A stretch of 64,000 nt of DNA from Paenibacillus sonchi (GTDB lineage Bacteria > Bacillota > Bacilli > Paenibacillales > Paenibacillaceae). The notes under the pieces are model-generated. The model saw nothing but the letters and a program-made list of their open reading frames with translations, ran no database searches and was not told where the DNA came from. The stretch covers positions 5,704,001 through 5,768,000 of the forward strand of contig NZ_CP068595.1 in assembly GCF_016772475.1 (NCBI RefSeq), read 5' to 3'. This document shows positions 1 to 9,287 of this stretch, piece after piece. The stretch's first letter is position 1. Every line of letters starts with the position of its first letter. Both the position numbers and the translations under genes were made by a program.

Positions 1-393
1 CTGCTCCACCATTTCGGTCAGGACAACCTTGCCCTCCTGCCCGCCAGGCCAAAGGAGCTGCCGGAAATCATCGACCGGCAGATTGACCAGGCTATCCGCT
101 GGATCTCGCTGCAGTTCCATCAGCAGATCAGCATTGATCATATGGCGGCTACGCTCGGTTACCACCGGGCGCATCTTTCCAAAGCTTTTAAACAGAAGAC
201 AGGTCTGTCCCCCAAGCAGTATCTGCTGAAAATGCGGCTGGACAAAGCCAAAAGCCTGCTCACCGGCACGCTCACAATTGATCAGGTGGCTTCATCCGTC
301 GGCTTCAACGATGCCTTGTATTTCTCCAGGCAGTTCCGCAAATTCAGCGGCATGTCGCCTAGTGAATACCGCTCGATGCTGCGGCAGGAGTAG
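1..393 (+). CDS. AraC-family transcriptional regulator, C-terminal part (cut by window edge)
   Basis: Reading frame 1 is open from the first base to the stop at 391-393, so the gene begins before the window. The visible 130 residues end in a two-helix-turn-helix AraC/XylS DNA-binding domain: a first HTH around IDHMAATLGYHRAHLSKAFK and a second around IDQVASSVGFNDALYFSRQF, followed by the typical GMSPSEYR tail. The N-terminal ligand-binding or receiver part is not visible, so it could be a sugar-sensing AraC protein or a YesN-type response regulator. It is separated by only 15 bases from the convergent DedA gene. Confidence 0.9.
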   Translation: MLHHFGQDNLALLPARPKELPEIIDRQIDQAIRWISLQFHQQISIDHMAATLGYHRAHLSKAFKQKTGLSPKQYLLKMRLDKAKSLLTGTLTIDQVASSVGFNDALYFSRQFRKFSGMSPSEYRSMLRQE

Positions 394-408
394 ACTGGGC
401 TAGCCCGT

Positions 409-1023
409 TTATACGGTACGTTCTTTTCTCCGCCGCACCAGCCATAGAATGATCAGGATAACGACAGCTCCGCAAATGGCATAGCTTACCGGGCGCATGT
501 ACTTCTCAACGATTGTCCAATTGTCTCCCAGCCGGTATCCCAGATAGACCAGCGCAATATTCCAGGGCAGAGAGCCAAGTGCGGTAAAAAAGATAAACTT
601 CCCGGTCTTCATTCCGGCGATTCCTGCGGGCAATGAGATGAAGGTGCGGATAAAGGGCAGCATTCGGGTGAAGAATACCGTACTCTCCCCGTAGCGGTCG
701 AACCAGCGCTGGGATTGCTCCAGGTGACGGGAGTTAAAGAGAATATATTTCCCGTACTTCTCCAGCAATTTTCTGCCGCCATGCATCCCTACATAGAAAG
801 CTGCAATCGAACCCATCAGATTCCCCAGCACTCCAGCAGCTACCACCTCTGGAAAGGATAACGTTCCTCTGGCAATCAGCAGCCCCCCGCTGAGCATGAT
901 GACCTCGCTGGGAATGGGAATACAGGCGCTCTCCAGCACCATCCCGATCCAGATCCCCCAGATTCCCAGCGAACTAACAAGATTTAGAGCAGCATCGGTT
1001 ATAGCGTTCAATAATTGGTGCAT
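409..1023 (-). CDS. DedA family membrane protein
   Basis: The 204-residue product has the DedA/SNARE-associated (VTT) layout: an N-terminal membrane segment, the SEVIMLSGG re-entrant motif near residue 39, the FFTRMLPFIRTFISLPAG motif around residues 118-135, and C-terminal hydrophobic helices ending in a basic RRRKERT tail. DedA proteins are inner-membrane proteins linked to lipid scrambling (undecaprenyl phosphate or phosphatidylethanolamine recycling) and envelope homeostasis. The ATG at 1023 follows AAGGAGGGATAGC, a good ribosome binding site. The gene stands alone, convergent with the AraC gene and downstream of the decayed kinase on the same strand. Confidence 0.88.
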   Translation of the reverse strand: MHQLLNAITDAALNLVSSLGIWGIWIGMVLESACIPIPSEVIMLSGGLLIARGTLSFPEVVAAGVLGNLMGSIAAFYVGMHGGRKLLEKYGKYILFNSRHLEQSQRWFDRYGESTVFFTRMLPFIRTFISLPAGIAGMKTGKFIFFTALGSLPWNIALVYLGYRLGDNWTIVEKYMRPVSYAICGAVVILIILWLVRRRKERTV

Positions 1024-1063
1024 GCTATCCCTCCTTATCCTACCTTATTGCTCATCTCCCACT

Positions 1064-2489
1064 TCAGAACCATCCATTGGGCTTAAGCCTCTGTACAATG
1101 GGAAAAGTGAGTGTTACCGCCGTTCCTTGCCCGGGCTCGCTGGCTATTGCAATGCTGCCGCCGTATTTTGCAACCAGGCGCTCAGCGATAGCCAGCCCCA
1201 GGCCGCTTCCCCCTTGTTCCCGGCTTCTGGACTTGTCCACACGATAGAAGCGTTGGAATACCAAAGGCAAATCCTTCTCAGGTACTCCAATTCCGCTGTC
1301 TTCAACACGGATCTGAACCTGTGATCGCACCACCACTCCATTCAATCGGATAGCCCGCAGCGATCCGGAATATTTAACGGCGTTGTCCAGAAGGATCAGC
1401 AGAATTTGCTCCAGATGATTCGGTAAAATGTGAATGACTGCCCCATCCAGCTTATTCAAATCCTGTGTGAACTCGAAATCGGGATGCAGCAGGGCAAAAT
1501 TCCGCAGGGTGTATTGAAGAGTGTCCTGAACTTCACATGGAAAGTCATGCGGCTCCCTGCTCTTCTCTTCAGCCCGGGTAAGCTCCAGCAGTTCATTGAC
1601 AATTGCTTTCAGCCTGCCTAATTCCTGTAACGATACTTTCAGCGACTCTTCAAGAATCTCCGGATCATGTTTGCCCCAGCGGCTAAGCAGTGAAATATGA
1701 CCCTCGATAATGGAAATCGGTGTCCGCAATTCATGGGAGGCATCCTGGGCGAACTGTTTCTGGTTGTAAAAAGAGGTTTCGAGCTGCTCCATCAGATCAT
1801 TAAACACTCTCGCCAGCTGTGCCAGCTCATCATTATTGCTGCCCGGGACGCCCACCCTCTCCTGCAGGCCGTTCTGCTTAATGCTCATCATGGTGTCGCT
1901 TAACGATTGTATCGGCCGCAGCAGCAGCCTGGACAGAAAGACGCCGCCGGCAGCGCTAATGACAATGGCCCCAAGCCAGCCGGCAATCATAACGCCCAAC
2001 AGCAAATCGCTTAGTTGATCAGAGCTTTCCAGGTTGTTCACAATCTCAATCGTGCCGGTGAAGTTGGCTGTCCGCAGCGGACTTCGGATCAGCAGCAAAT
2101 GTTCTTCCTCGTGCCAGACACTTGTTGTATCGGTTATAACAGCTGGCTGTGGCTGGACCCAATCCTCCGGCAGCTGATCTGATACCGTTAATATCGGTTC
2201 CATTAGCATTCAGTATACGGATCATCTGATGGCTCTCATTGATGCTTTCAATAAAAGAGCGGCTGCCCGCAATCTTTCTATACCGTTCCACTCCCTGCTT
2301 TGAAATACTCCTGAATTTCCTCCACATTCTTATGGATAGCATCCTGCATCCGATGGAACATCCAGTGGTTAATCACAAAATACTGCACCCCGTTATAACC
2401 GAGAAACAGCACGCACAGCAATAAGGAGACCAGATGGCCAGCTTCCAGCGGACCGACAGCCGTGAGAGCAGCCCGGTAAGCCTGTTCAT
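1064..2489 (-). pseudogene. Sensor histidine kinase of a two-component pair, frameshifted
   Basis: From 2209 to 1064 one frame encodes a HAMP linker, the HisKA box (DASHELRTPISIIEGH), and an HATPase with N box (ILLDNAVKYSG), G1 (VEDSGIGVPEKD) and G2 (GGSGLGLAIAERL) motifs, as in OmpR-partner kinases. The N-terminal part is scattered over other frames: an ATG at 2489 starts MNRLTGLLSRLSVRWKLAIW, the first membrane helix follows in a second frame, and the extracellular piece around 2210-2330 lies in a third. At least three net frame changes are needed to join them, so the sensor and membrane part is lost. The start codon overlaps the stop of the preceding regulator (ATGA), as in a normal regulator-kinase operon. 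Confidence 0.82.
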
Positions 2490-3150
2490 TTGCGGATCAC
2501 GTATCCCAAGCCGCGCAGGGTCTGTACGATGCTTGGCTCTCCGGGCGTGTCGATTTTGCCCCTCAAATAGCTGATATACACGTCAACTCTTTCATATCCA
2601 CATCTGTTTCATAGCCCCATACCGACTCCATCAGCTTCTCACGGGTCATCACACGTCCCATATTCTGCATCAGCACCAGCAGGATATCAAACTGGCGTTT
2701 GGTCAGATCAAGCGCTTCTCCGCTTTTGGTAAGCGTCGTGCCCAAGGGATCCAACTGAAGATCCTGACATACCAGCAGTTGCCCCTGACACATGAACCTG
2801 TTCTCCGCAAAAGCGATCTCATACGTGCAAGCAGTTCCTCTATCGCAAAGGGTTTGGCGGATGTAATCATCCGCTCCGCTGTCCAGTCCGTTGATTTTAT
2901 CGACAATCCGTACCGGGCTGTAATCATAATGACCGGAGTTTGCTTCTCCTGGCGGAGACGCCGGCATAGCTCTATTCCGTTCAGCCCCGGAAGCGTCAGA
3001 TCGACAAATCAAATCCCAGGCTTCCTCCAGGGCAAGCCTCAGACCACTAGCCCGTCCTGCACGAGTGTTACCGAATAGACACATGCCGCAGCTCCAGCTC
3101 GATGAAACGGGCGAATTTCTTTCACCCTCAATTAATAATATTCTGTTCAT
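2487..3150 (-). pseudogene. OmpR/PhoB-type response regulator, heavily frameshifted
   Basis: Pieces of a receiver domain and a winged-helix domain can be read across several frames between the ATG at 3150 (MNRILLIEGE) and the stop at 2487-2489 (VQTLRGLGYVIRK). Recognisable parts are the N-terminal strand, LDSGADDYI, KPFAIEELLARMRSLLRR, LDLTKRQFDILLVLMQN, VDVYISYLRGKID and the final hairpin. The acidic pocket that should read LIEDE reads LIEGE, and I count at least five indels. That is far more damage than elsewhere in the window, so this looks like true decay. Together with the kinase it is a dead ArlRS/PhoPR-like system. Confidence 0.82.
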
Positions 3151-3236
3151 AAGCAATCCCCTCCGGGTAATTCCATTCCCTTGCATACAGGTCCGTTTCA
3201 GTGTAACTCCCGATCCTAAAGATCATTAATTTATGG

Positions 3237-3530
3237 ATGGATACGTTAGAATTTCTAAGTCAGGATTTGGAAGCACGCAGACAGTATGAAGACCGCCAGA
3301 AGTATCTGCATGACGAAGCGTCCATGTATGAAGCAGCTGAGACAGCAGCAAGACGAGCGCGTGCTGAAGGTGAAGCCCAGGGAATGGCTAAGGGAAAGAC
3401 TGAAGGAGAAGCTGAAGCCAAAAAAGAAGTGGCCAGAAAACTGCTTGCTCTCAATGTCGATCCGTCTGTAATCGCAGAAGCTTCAGGTTTATCAGAGGAT
3501 GACATAAAGGCGTTAAAGCCATTGCAGTGA
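3237..3530 (+). pseudogene. C-terminal fragment of a PD-(D/E)XK (Rpn-like) transposase/nuclease
   Basis: The 97 residues consist of a charged helical segment with QYEDRQKYLHDEASMYEAAE, an RARAEGEAQGMAKGKTEGEAEAKKE repeat-like stretch (positions about 40-65), and a tail LLALNVDPSVIAEASGLSEDDIKAL. This is the typical C-terminus of Rpn/PDDEXK_2 family proteins, whose nuclease domain occupies the missing N-terminal 200 or so residues. No good ribosome binding site precedes the first ATG. It is best read as a remnant of a mobile gene. It could be expressed as a short helical protein, but nothing supports that. Confidence 0.65.
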
Positions 3531-3543
3531 AAAAAATAAAAAT

Positions 3544-3572
3544 AGAGCCAACCCATAGCGGTCGGCTCTTCT
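3544..3572 (+). terminator. Hairpin after the Rpn fragment
   Basis: AGAGCCAAC at 3544 pairs with GTCGGCTCT at 3561-3569 (one G-U pair), followed by TCTTC. It is a weak intrinsic terminator by shape. Confidence 0.5.
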
Positions 3573-3625
3573 TCACTAGGTCAACCCGTCCAGGGACCTA
3601 TCACTAAGATCAACAAAACGCATAC

Positions 3626-3657
3626 AAAAAGGAGCATCGGGGGAAATGCTCCTTTTT
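3626..3657. terminator. Bidirectional-looking intrinsic terminator
   Basis: AAAAAGGAGCAT at 3626-3637 and ATGCTCCTTTTT at 3646-3657 form a perfect 12-bp stem with a T-tract on either strand. No intact gene lies immediately upstream on the plus strand, and the convergent GrpB gene ends 180 bases further on. The stretch 3658-3839 shows nothing else recognisable. Confidence 0.75.
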
Positions 3658-3839
3658 GCCTTGCAACTTCAGTCGGTTGAGGTGATCCTTGGGCTCCAAT
3701 TGAAGCCCAAACTTATATCTATAATTTACCATCAAACTCACATAAATACAAGTAATTCCTATCCATGGAATGAAAATGGTTTATTAAAGAACTTCTCATC
3801 CGCCCTACTTGTACATTTTCAGTATAGGGTGCTGATTAT

Positions 3840-4373
3840 TCAAATAATATGTCCAGCCTTCCTCAGAATAGAATGCACTACCTCTGTCTTCCCCTCGCAG
3901 TAAGCATCGATGTCATAACGGAACTGTTTGGCCAGCTTCACCTTCACTTCCTCATATTCCCTGGCGGCTGCCGGGTTGAGCCTCATATAGTCCCGCAACG
4001 CGATATGCTCCAGATACCCTTTGCCATCCTTGGGGCATACATACAGATGATATTTCATGAAGCCGTCTTCCTGCTCGCGCCGGAAAGCTTCCCTGCCCTC
4101 AATTCCAAGATCGCCCTGATGAACATATCCATATTGGCTTAACCTTTGAACAATCTCCGGGAAAACCTCGTAGCTTTCCATTACCAAGTCAATATCGATG
4201 ATGGGTTTCGCCGACAATCCCTCGACGGAGGTGCTGCCGACATGTTCAGCAGCGATGATTAAATCTCCGGTGATTTCCAGTAAATAGTCGCGCAGCCTAG
4301 TGAATTCCTTTTTCCATGCGGGATCATATGGAACCACTTGGACAATTTTAGTTTTTTCAGCGATGTTCTTCAC
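3840..4373 (-). CDS. GrpB family (nucleotidyltransferase-fold) protein
   Basis: This 177-residue protein matches the GrpB/UPF0157 family in length and motifs: VVPYDPAWKKEFTRL at the N-terminus, the nucleotidyltransferase-like AEHVGSTSVEGLSAKPIIDIDLV at about residues 42-64 (G-S motif and D-I-D metal-ligand pair), and the YLEHIALRDYMR segment. GrpB proteins are stand-alone nucleotidyltransferase-fold proteins of mostly unknown substrate; some members are fused to dephospho-CoA kinase. The ATG at 4373 is preceded by AAGGAGGGTGAAGAAC. It appears monocistronic. Confidence 0.85.
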   Translation of the reverse strand: MKNIAEKTKIVQVVPYDPAWKKEFTRLRDYLLEITGDLIIAAEHVGSTSVEGLSAKPIIDIDLVMESYEVFPEIVQRLSQYGYVHQGDLGIEGREAFRREQEDGFMKYHLYVCPKDGKGYLEHIALRDYMRLNPAAAREYEEVKVKLAKQFRYDIDAYCEGKTEVVHSILRKAGHII

Positions 4374-4543
4374 CCTCCTTGCGTTTATTTCTCAAATCGC
4401 CCAGGTTGTATTCGGAAATATATTATAGCAGCATCATTCATATAGATAATACCCCAAAGCCCCCTGTTCAAGATGAACTGGAAGCTTAGGATAAAATACA
4501 AAACACCGTCTCATACTAAGTTTCAGAGATGGAGGTGAACGTC

Positions 4544-4714
4544 ATGCCCAAAAACAGTGCAGATTCCAAGTACGACCGCGCCAATAACCGTGCGGATAAG
4601 AAAAACAATCAGCAGAATCACGATCATCTCACCGAGGAGCCTCAAATGGTGACCAACAATAAAGCCGCTGACTATGTGCCAAGCTTAAACGGAGTTACTA
4701 AAAATGAAACGTAG
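4544..4714 (+). CDS. Small hydrophilic protein of unknown function
   Basis: A 56-residue protein starting MPKNSADSKYDRANNRADKK. It is very rich in Asn, Lys, Asp and Gln, with no membrane segment and no cysteine. The start at 4544 is chosen because GGAGGTGAACGTC sits directly before it; an upstream in-frame ATG at 4529 lies inside that binding site. A terminator follows closely, so it is probably a single-gene unit. The composition resembles small disordered or spore-associated Bacillales proteins, but no family can be named. Confidence 0.6.
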   Translation: MPKNSADSKYDRANNRADKKNNQQNHDHLTEEPQMVTNNKAADYVPSLNGVTKNET

Positions 4715-4725
4715 TTGACAATAAG

Positions 4726-4766
4726 CTGCACTTTCGTCCGGCAGTGACGCAGGTGCAGTTTTTTTC
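4726..4766 (+). terminator. Terminator after the small hydrophilic protein
   Basis: CTGCAC at 4726-4731 pairs with GTGCAG ending at 4758, followed by eight T residues. Confidence 0.65.
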
Positions 4767-4958
4767 ATTGATGCGCGGATTAGATCATTTTCGACAATAT
4801 TATTGAAGTCATGAGCATGATTTTGTAGTAAAATTGAGAAGGAACTACATAGATCAGCCGATATAAAGAAAAGACAAATTAACGCATCTCCGGTTGGAAA
4901 ATATTATATAATACACTGGAGCATGGGTTCACACAAATTTTTTAAAAGGAGCTATTAC

Positions 4959-5312
4959 ATGAGTTATCAACCGCCGCCATTTGGAAATCAGGAGTATTAC
5001 ACACCGCCACCCCCGCCCGCCAAGACGAACGGCAAGTCGGTTGCCGCGCTGGTGCTCGGGATTTTGTCGGTAGTCACCCCTTATATCGGTCTATTATTCG
5101 GAATTATTGCCATTATCCTCTCCGCGATTTCTCTCAAGGAGATCCGCACCCGTTATGAGCAAGGCAAAGGCATGGCTATCGCCGGTCTGGTCTGCGGGAT
5201 TGTAGGCACCATTATTTATGCGGTTATTATTGCGCTCATCATCGTTGCTGTTATTTTCTTGAACGACTACGACGGTGGCTTCAATACCTTCAACAGCTTC
5301 AACAACATCTAG
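4959..5312 (+). CDS. DUF4190-type small membrane protein
   Basis: A 117-residue protein with a proline- and tyrosine-rich cytoplasmic N-terminus (SYQPPPFGNQEYYTPPPPPAK region), then two hydrophobic helices: LVLGILSVVTPYIGLLFGIIAIIL and IAGLVCGIVGTIIYAVIIALIIVAV. They are separated by SLKEIRTRYEQGKGMA. The repeated G-I-L/G-I-V helix pattern and the linker match DUF4190 proteins, which are membrane proteins of unknown role. The ATG at 4959 follows AAAAGGAGCTATTAC; an earlier in-frame ATG at 4923 has no binding site. A TATAAT hexamer lies at 4907-4912. Confidence 0.8.
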   Translation: MSYQPPPFGNQEYYTPPPPPAKTNGKSVAALVLGILSVVTPYIGLLFGIIAIILSAISLKEIRTRYEQGKGMAIAGLVCGIVGTIIYAVIIALIIVAVIFLNDYDGGFNTFNSFNNI

Positions 5313-5328
5313 TAATTCTTATCTTTAC

Positions 5329-5374
5329 AAAAGGAAGCAGAAACCGGTTTCGAAACCGGCAGCTGCTTCCTTTT
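5329..5374. terminator. Strong terminator between convergent genes
   Basis: AAAAGGAAGCAG at 5329-5340 pairs with CTGCTTCCTTTT at 5363-5374. An inner CCGGTTTCGAAACCGG palindrome extends the stem. Tracts of A and T on either side let it serve both strands. Confidence 0.85.
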
Positions 5375-5398
5375 TATATGCCCCCGGCCGGGCGGGTT

Positions 5399-6607
5399 CT
5401 ATTGCGGCGGCGTTCCTTTGCTCAGCAGAATATTGATATTCTGCTGCTGGCGGTACTCTGTAGGCGTTAACTGGTATCGTTTGCGGAACATCTGGGTAAA
5501 ATGCTTCATGTCCTGGTACCCCACCCGCTCAGCGATCTCCGCCAGCTTCAGCCGCGGATTAAGCAGCAGCAGCTTGGCCTGTTCCAGCCGCAGCGAGGTC
5601 ACATACTCTTTGTAGCCCTGCCCGGTCTTTTGCTTGAACAGCTGGCTGAAATATGCCGGATTCAGGAACACCACGGAAGCCATTTTCTCCAGCGACAGGT
5701 CTTCATGGAAATGCTCCTTGATATAATGCAGGGCAACATCTATCGCTTTTTCACCGCTCCCCTTCATCGGCTCAAGCTCCAGCACCTGTGATGCCGAGGC
5801 TTCTCTCATCCGCTTGACGACCTGCGGAACCGTGCTGAAATCGTGGCTAAGACCAGAGTGGATCACTTGAAAAGGAATTTTTAGATAATGGGTAAGATGC
5901 TCCTTGACCTCATTCTGGAACTGCTGAATCACCGCATCCTCCCGCAGGGTAATGAGGCCCAGCAGACTCTGCCGGTCATAGCTGACGACGAACCCGCGCC
6001 CGTGCAGCTCAATGAGTTCAGACAGCACATTCTCGACAATGAAATGCTCCAGCCGGATGCTTCTGTCCTCCGCATCCAGCTGCACCATCACCATATAGAA
6101 ATGCTTGTAATCTTCAATGAAAGGCTCAATGTCCAGATTCCCGATATCCAGCCCTGAAGCCAGACGCTGAAATACGCCTTCCCTCAAAAACCGCAGACTC
6201 GCCTTCAACCTCTCGCCCTGCCTGGATATATCATTGTCCTGCTCAATTTCAGCAGTCAGGTTATTGATCAATTCCAGCAGCTTATTTTTGCCGATGGGCT
6301 TAAGCAGGTAATCCCTTGCCCCGAGACGTACCGCTTCCTGGGCATAAGAGAATTCGCTATGCGCCGAGATCACAACCCATTTTACATAAGGATAACGGCG
6401 CTTTGATATCTTCATGAATTCAAGGCCGCTCATCCCCGGCATCAGAATATCGGTCAGAACGATGTGAATCCGCTGTTCTTCCATAATTCGGACCGCTTCT
6501 TCGGCTTTGGCCGCCACAAAAACCTGATGATCCGGACTGATCTGTCCGATAGTACGTCTGATGCCTTCACGTATTACCCGTTCGTCATCGGCTACGAGAA
6601 TATTCAC
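5399..6607 (-). CDS. YesN-type response regulator (receiver plus AraC domain)
   Basis: A 402-residue regulator. The N-terminal receiver has the acidic pair VADDE (7-9), phospho-acceptor Asp53 in VLTDILMPG, and the KPI lysine near 103. The C-terminal 100 residues are an AraC-type double HTH (EKMASVVFLNPAYFSQLFK and LAEIAERVGYQDMKHFTQMF). Such regulators act with YesM-family kinases on polysaccharide-uptake genes. The start is GTG at 6607, which overlaps the kinase stop by four bases (GTGA), indicating translational coupling. It is the last gene of the sugar transporter group and probably activates its promoter. Confidence 0.93.
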   Translation of the reverse strand: MNILVADDERVIREGIRRTIGQISPDHQVFVAAKAEEAVRIMEEQRIHIVLTDILMPGMSGLEFMKISKRRYPYVKWVVISAHSEFSYAQEAVRLGARDYLLKPIGKNKLLELINNLTAEIEQDNDISRQGERLKASLRFLREGVFQRLASGLDIGNLDIEPFIEDYKHFYMVMVQLDAEDRSIRLEHFIVENVLSELIELHGRGFVVSYDRQSLLGLITLREDAVIQQFQNEVKEHLTHYLKIPFQVIHSGLSHDFSTVPQVVKRMREASASQVLELEPMKGSGEKAIDVALHYIKEHFHEDLSLEKMASVVFLNPAYFSQLFKQKTGQGYKEYVTSLRLEQAKLLLLNPRLKLAEIAERVGYQDMKHFTQMFRKRYQLTPTEYRQQQNINILLSKGTPPQ

Positions 6608-8370
6608 GTAAATGTATCTCCTTCCAGCCTAATCGGCAGCACAATGGCCACCTGAGTCCCTTCTCCGGGAAAGCTCTGGATTTGCAGGCCGTATTCCTCT
6701 CCGAACATATGCTGCAGGCGGCGGTGCAGATTTTGCAGGCCGATGCCGCCTTTGCCGCCTTCTTTGGGACTGTCCCCGCTTAGAGACAGCAGCAGGCGCT
6801 CCAGCTCACCGGTACTCATCCCTTCTCCATTGTCCTCCACAATCAATTTGAGGATGGAATCCTCTTCACGGGTGTAGACCTTCAGTACCCCTTGGCGGCT
6901 GAGGGATTCGAGCCCATGCTTGACGGCGTTCTCAATAACTGGCTGGACGGTCATCTTCGGAACGCGGATATTTAACCAGCGCTCGTCGATGTCCATAACA
7001 ATCTTCAGTCTTCCTTCCAGACGGATGGAAATAATCTTCAGATAATGTCCGATCTGCTCCAGCTCTTCACGCAGCGTAACCGCTGCGGCATCCTCCCACT
7101 GGCTGCTGTAACGGAACATGGAGGACAGGGAGAGTACCAGCTCGCCCAGCTGCTCATTCCCCTCCTCATCCAGCATCCAGTAGATCATATCCAGCGTGTT
7201 ATAGAGGAAATGCGGATTGACCTGGGACTGCAGCGCGTGCAGCTCGGCATTTTTTTCACTGACGGAAGACAGCTTCATGCGTTCGATCAATTCCTCAATC
7301 CGCCGGACCATCCGGTTAAAGGACGCGACGAGAATATTGATCTCTTGATAGGACGACACATTGACCATCCCCCGGAAGTTCCCGATCTCCACCTGCCTCA
7401 TCTCGCGGATCAGCTTCTTCAGCGGCGAGGAAATGGTCTTAGAAACCATGGAAGCGATTAGCGTTGAAACAATGATCAGAATCGAGATCACGATCAGCAG
7501 ATAGCGCTTCATCTCGTTCAACTCAACGTTGAGATCCTGATCCGGTGTAATACTCATAACCCACCATCCCGAAAAGGACAGCTTCGAGGCCACCACCAGA
7601 CGGCCCGCTTCCTGCCGGACAATCTGATGCTGGAAGTTCTTCAGGGAAGGCAGTGTTTCCAGCACAGGCGCCGGGTCCGTTGCCGAAGTCACAAACCGTC
7701 CATCCTCCGACATTAGATACACCTGGCTGTGCGCACCCAGCTTGAGGTTCTCCAGAGCGTCCAGCACAGGCTGGGGATTTGTTTCGTAGAGAACAATGCC
7801 GATCGGCTTATGTTCATTCAGATCATAGATCTGCCGGCCAAAAGCAAACACCGGGCTATCCTCCACCTGGTCGATCAGCGAATGCTGATATACGCCGAGC
7901 CAGACCATTTTTCCGGATGAGGCTTGAAGCTGCTTGTACCAGTCCTGACTGTGGTAATTGGGGTCGACTACATTCATGTAATTCCCATAATTATAGATTT
8001 TGCCCTTGTCTGTAATGACATGAATACCTACCAGGTCGTCCCGAGAATAAAAAATCGAGCCGATGATATTGGTAATGGTCTGCTCGTTGATGTAGGCTAC
8101 CGCCGGTTCATCCGTTGTTTCATTAATCAAACGAATCATCTCGAAGTTGTTGCTGAGTGATTTGGAGAGTGAGTCATACCCTTTATAGAGCAGGCTGAAC
8201 AGCCCGGCCGTCTGGGAGACATTTTTTTGCGACAAATCACTGATCTTCTCATGCAGCTGCACAGTAGTCCGGTTATAGTACAGCAAGCTGACGATAAGCA
8301 GAATACTGGACATGCAAAAAAGAAACAGCAAGAACAACCGATGATGGATGGAATGAAAGCCGCTCTTCAA
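6604..8370 (-). CDS. YesM-type sensor histidine kinase
   Basis: The product has an N-terminal membrane helix (FLLFLFCMSSILLIVSLLYY), an extracellular dCache-like sensor of about 250 residues, a second helix (YLLIVISILIIVSTLIASMV), a HAMP segment, the His_kinase box with phospho-acceptor His in QSQVNPHFLYNTLD, and a C-terminal HATPase (VIENAVKHGL, EDNGEGM, GGIGLQNLHRRL). I prefer the TTG at 8370 (588 residues) because GAAAGGAGAGAGTCCA precedes it; an in-frame ATG at 8439 lies immediately after the permease stop without a binding site. The neighbouring ABC genes suggest it senses an oligosaccharide or its bound binding protein. Confidence 0.9.
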   Translation of the reverse strand: MKSGFHSIHHRLFLLFLFCMSSILLIVSLLYYNRTTVQLHEKISDLSQKNVSQTAGLFSLLYKGYDSLSKSLSNNFEMIRLINETTDEPAVAYINEQTITNIIGSIFYSRDDLVGIHVITDKGKIYNYGNYMNVVDPNYHSQDWYKQLQASSGKMVWLGVYQHSLIDQVEDSPVFAFGRQIYDLNEHKPIGIVLYETNPQPVLDALENLKLGAHSQVYLMSEDGRFVTSATDPAPVLETLPSLKNFQHQIVRQEAGRLVVASKLSFSGWWVMSITPDQDLNVELNEMKRYLLIVISILIIVSTLIASMVSKTISSPLKKLIREMRQVEIGNFRGMVNVSSYQEINILVASFNRMVRRIEELIERMKLSSVSEKNAELHALQSQVNPHFLYNTLDMIYWMLDEEGNEQLGELVLSLSSMFRYSSQWEDAAAVTLREELEQIGHYLKIISIRLEGRLKIVMDIDERWLNIRVPKMTVQPVIENAVKHGLESLSRQGVLKVYTREEDSILKLIVEDNGEGMSTGELERLLLSLSGDSPKEGGKGGIGLQNLHRRLQHMFGEEYGLQIQSFPGEGTQVAIVLPIRLEGDTFT

Positions 8371-8445
8371 TGGACTCTCTCCTTTCAACACCCTGTCCTG
8401 CCGTTCCTTATTATAAATCCATGATAATTTCATTTGCAATGGCGG

Positions 8446-9270
8446 TTAGCCTTTGACCGCACCTGCTACCATCCCTTTGGTAATTTTGTTCGACAGGAAG
8501 AAGTAGATCAGGATAACCGGCAGTGCGCCCATGACCAGGAATGCCCCGATGTTGCCGTAATTGACTGAATATTGGCTGACAAAAGTGTACACCCCAAATG
8601 GCAGTGTCTTGAGCTTCTCGGAAGAAATAAAGGTTGCCGCCAGGATATATTCATTCCAGATGTTGATGAAGGTCAGAATGCACACCGTCATCACCGGCGG
8701 GATCGACACCGGCAAAATAATGCTGCGGAAAATCCGGTATACACTCGCTCCATCGATAAACGCCGATTCCTCAATTTCATGCGGGATATCTCTCATGAAC
8801 CCGGAGAGGATGAACACGGCAATCGGTGTGGAAAAGGCAATGTAAGGCAGAATCAGAGATAAATGCGTGTTCAGCACGTGAATATTTTTGAAAATAATCA
8901 TCAGCGGCAGCAGGGTCGCCTGCATCGGAATCATCATGCCCATCAGGAAAATGGTCATGACGACATTTCCGTATTTCCAGCGGAAACGCGAAATGGCATA
9001 AGCCACCATGGAGGCCAGCACAATGACGCAGATCATTGTAACACCGGTAACAAACACGCTGTTGGACAAGTATTTCAGATAGCTGCCGGAAGTATAAGCT
9101 TCACTGTAGTTATGCCATTGAAAGGATTTGGGGAAGGAGAAAAAGCTGCCGTCCATAATCTCTTCGTTGGTCTTCAGTGAATACAGCACCAGCCAGAGCA
9201 AAGGATACAGCTGGGTAACCACAGGAATTGCGAAAAGAAGATACACGATTCCTTTTTTGAATTTTCGCAT
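8446..9270 (-). CDS. Carbohydrate ABC transporter permease (LplC/YesQ type)
   Basis: A 274-residue inner-membrane permease with about six helices. The cytoplasmic EAA loop (ESAFIDGASVYRIFRSIILP, residues about 180-200) docks the ATPase. The C-terminal KGMVAGAVKG is characteristic of the MalG/LplC branch. It is the second permease of the group, 17 bases after the first. No ATP-binding subunit is encoded nearby, which is usual for this class: a shared MsmX-type ATPase elsewhere on the chromosome normally serves. The ATG at 9270 follows AAAGGAGTGCGCGATC. Confidence 0.92.
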   Translation of the reverse strand: MRKFKKGIVYLLFAIPVVTQLYPLLWLVLYSLKTNEEIMDGSFFSFPKSFQWHNYSEAYTSGSYLKYLSNSVFVTGVTMICVIVLASMVAYAISRFRWKYGNVVMTIFLMGMMIPMQATLLPLMIIFKNIHVLNTHLSLILPYIAFSTPIAVFILSGFMRDIPHEIEESAFIDGASVYRIFRSIILPVSIPPVMTVCILTFINIWNEYILAATFISSEKLKTLPFGVYTFVSQYSVNYGNIGAFLVMGALPVILIYFFLSNKITKGMVAGAVKG

Positions 9271-9287
9271 GATCGCGCACTCCTTTT

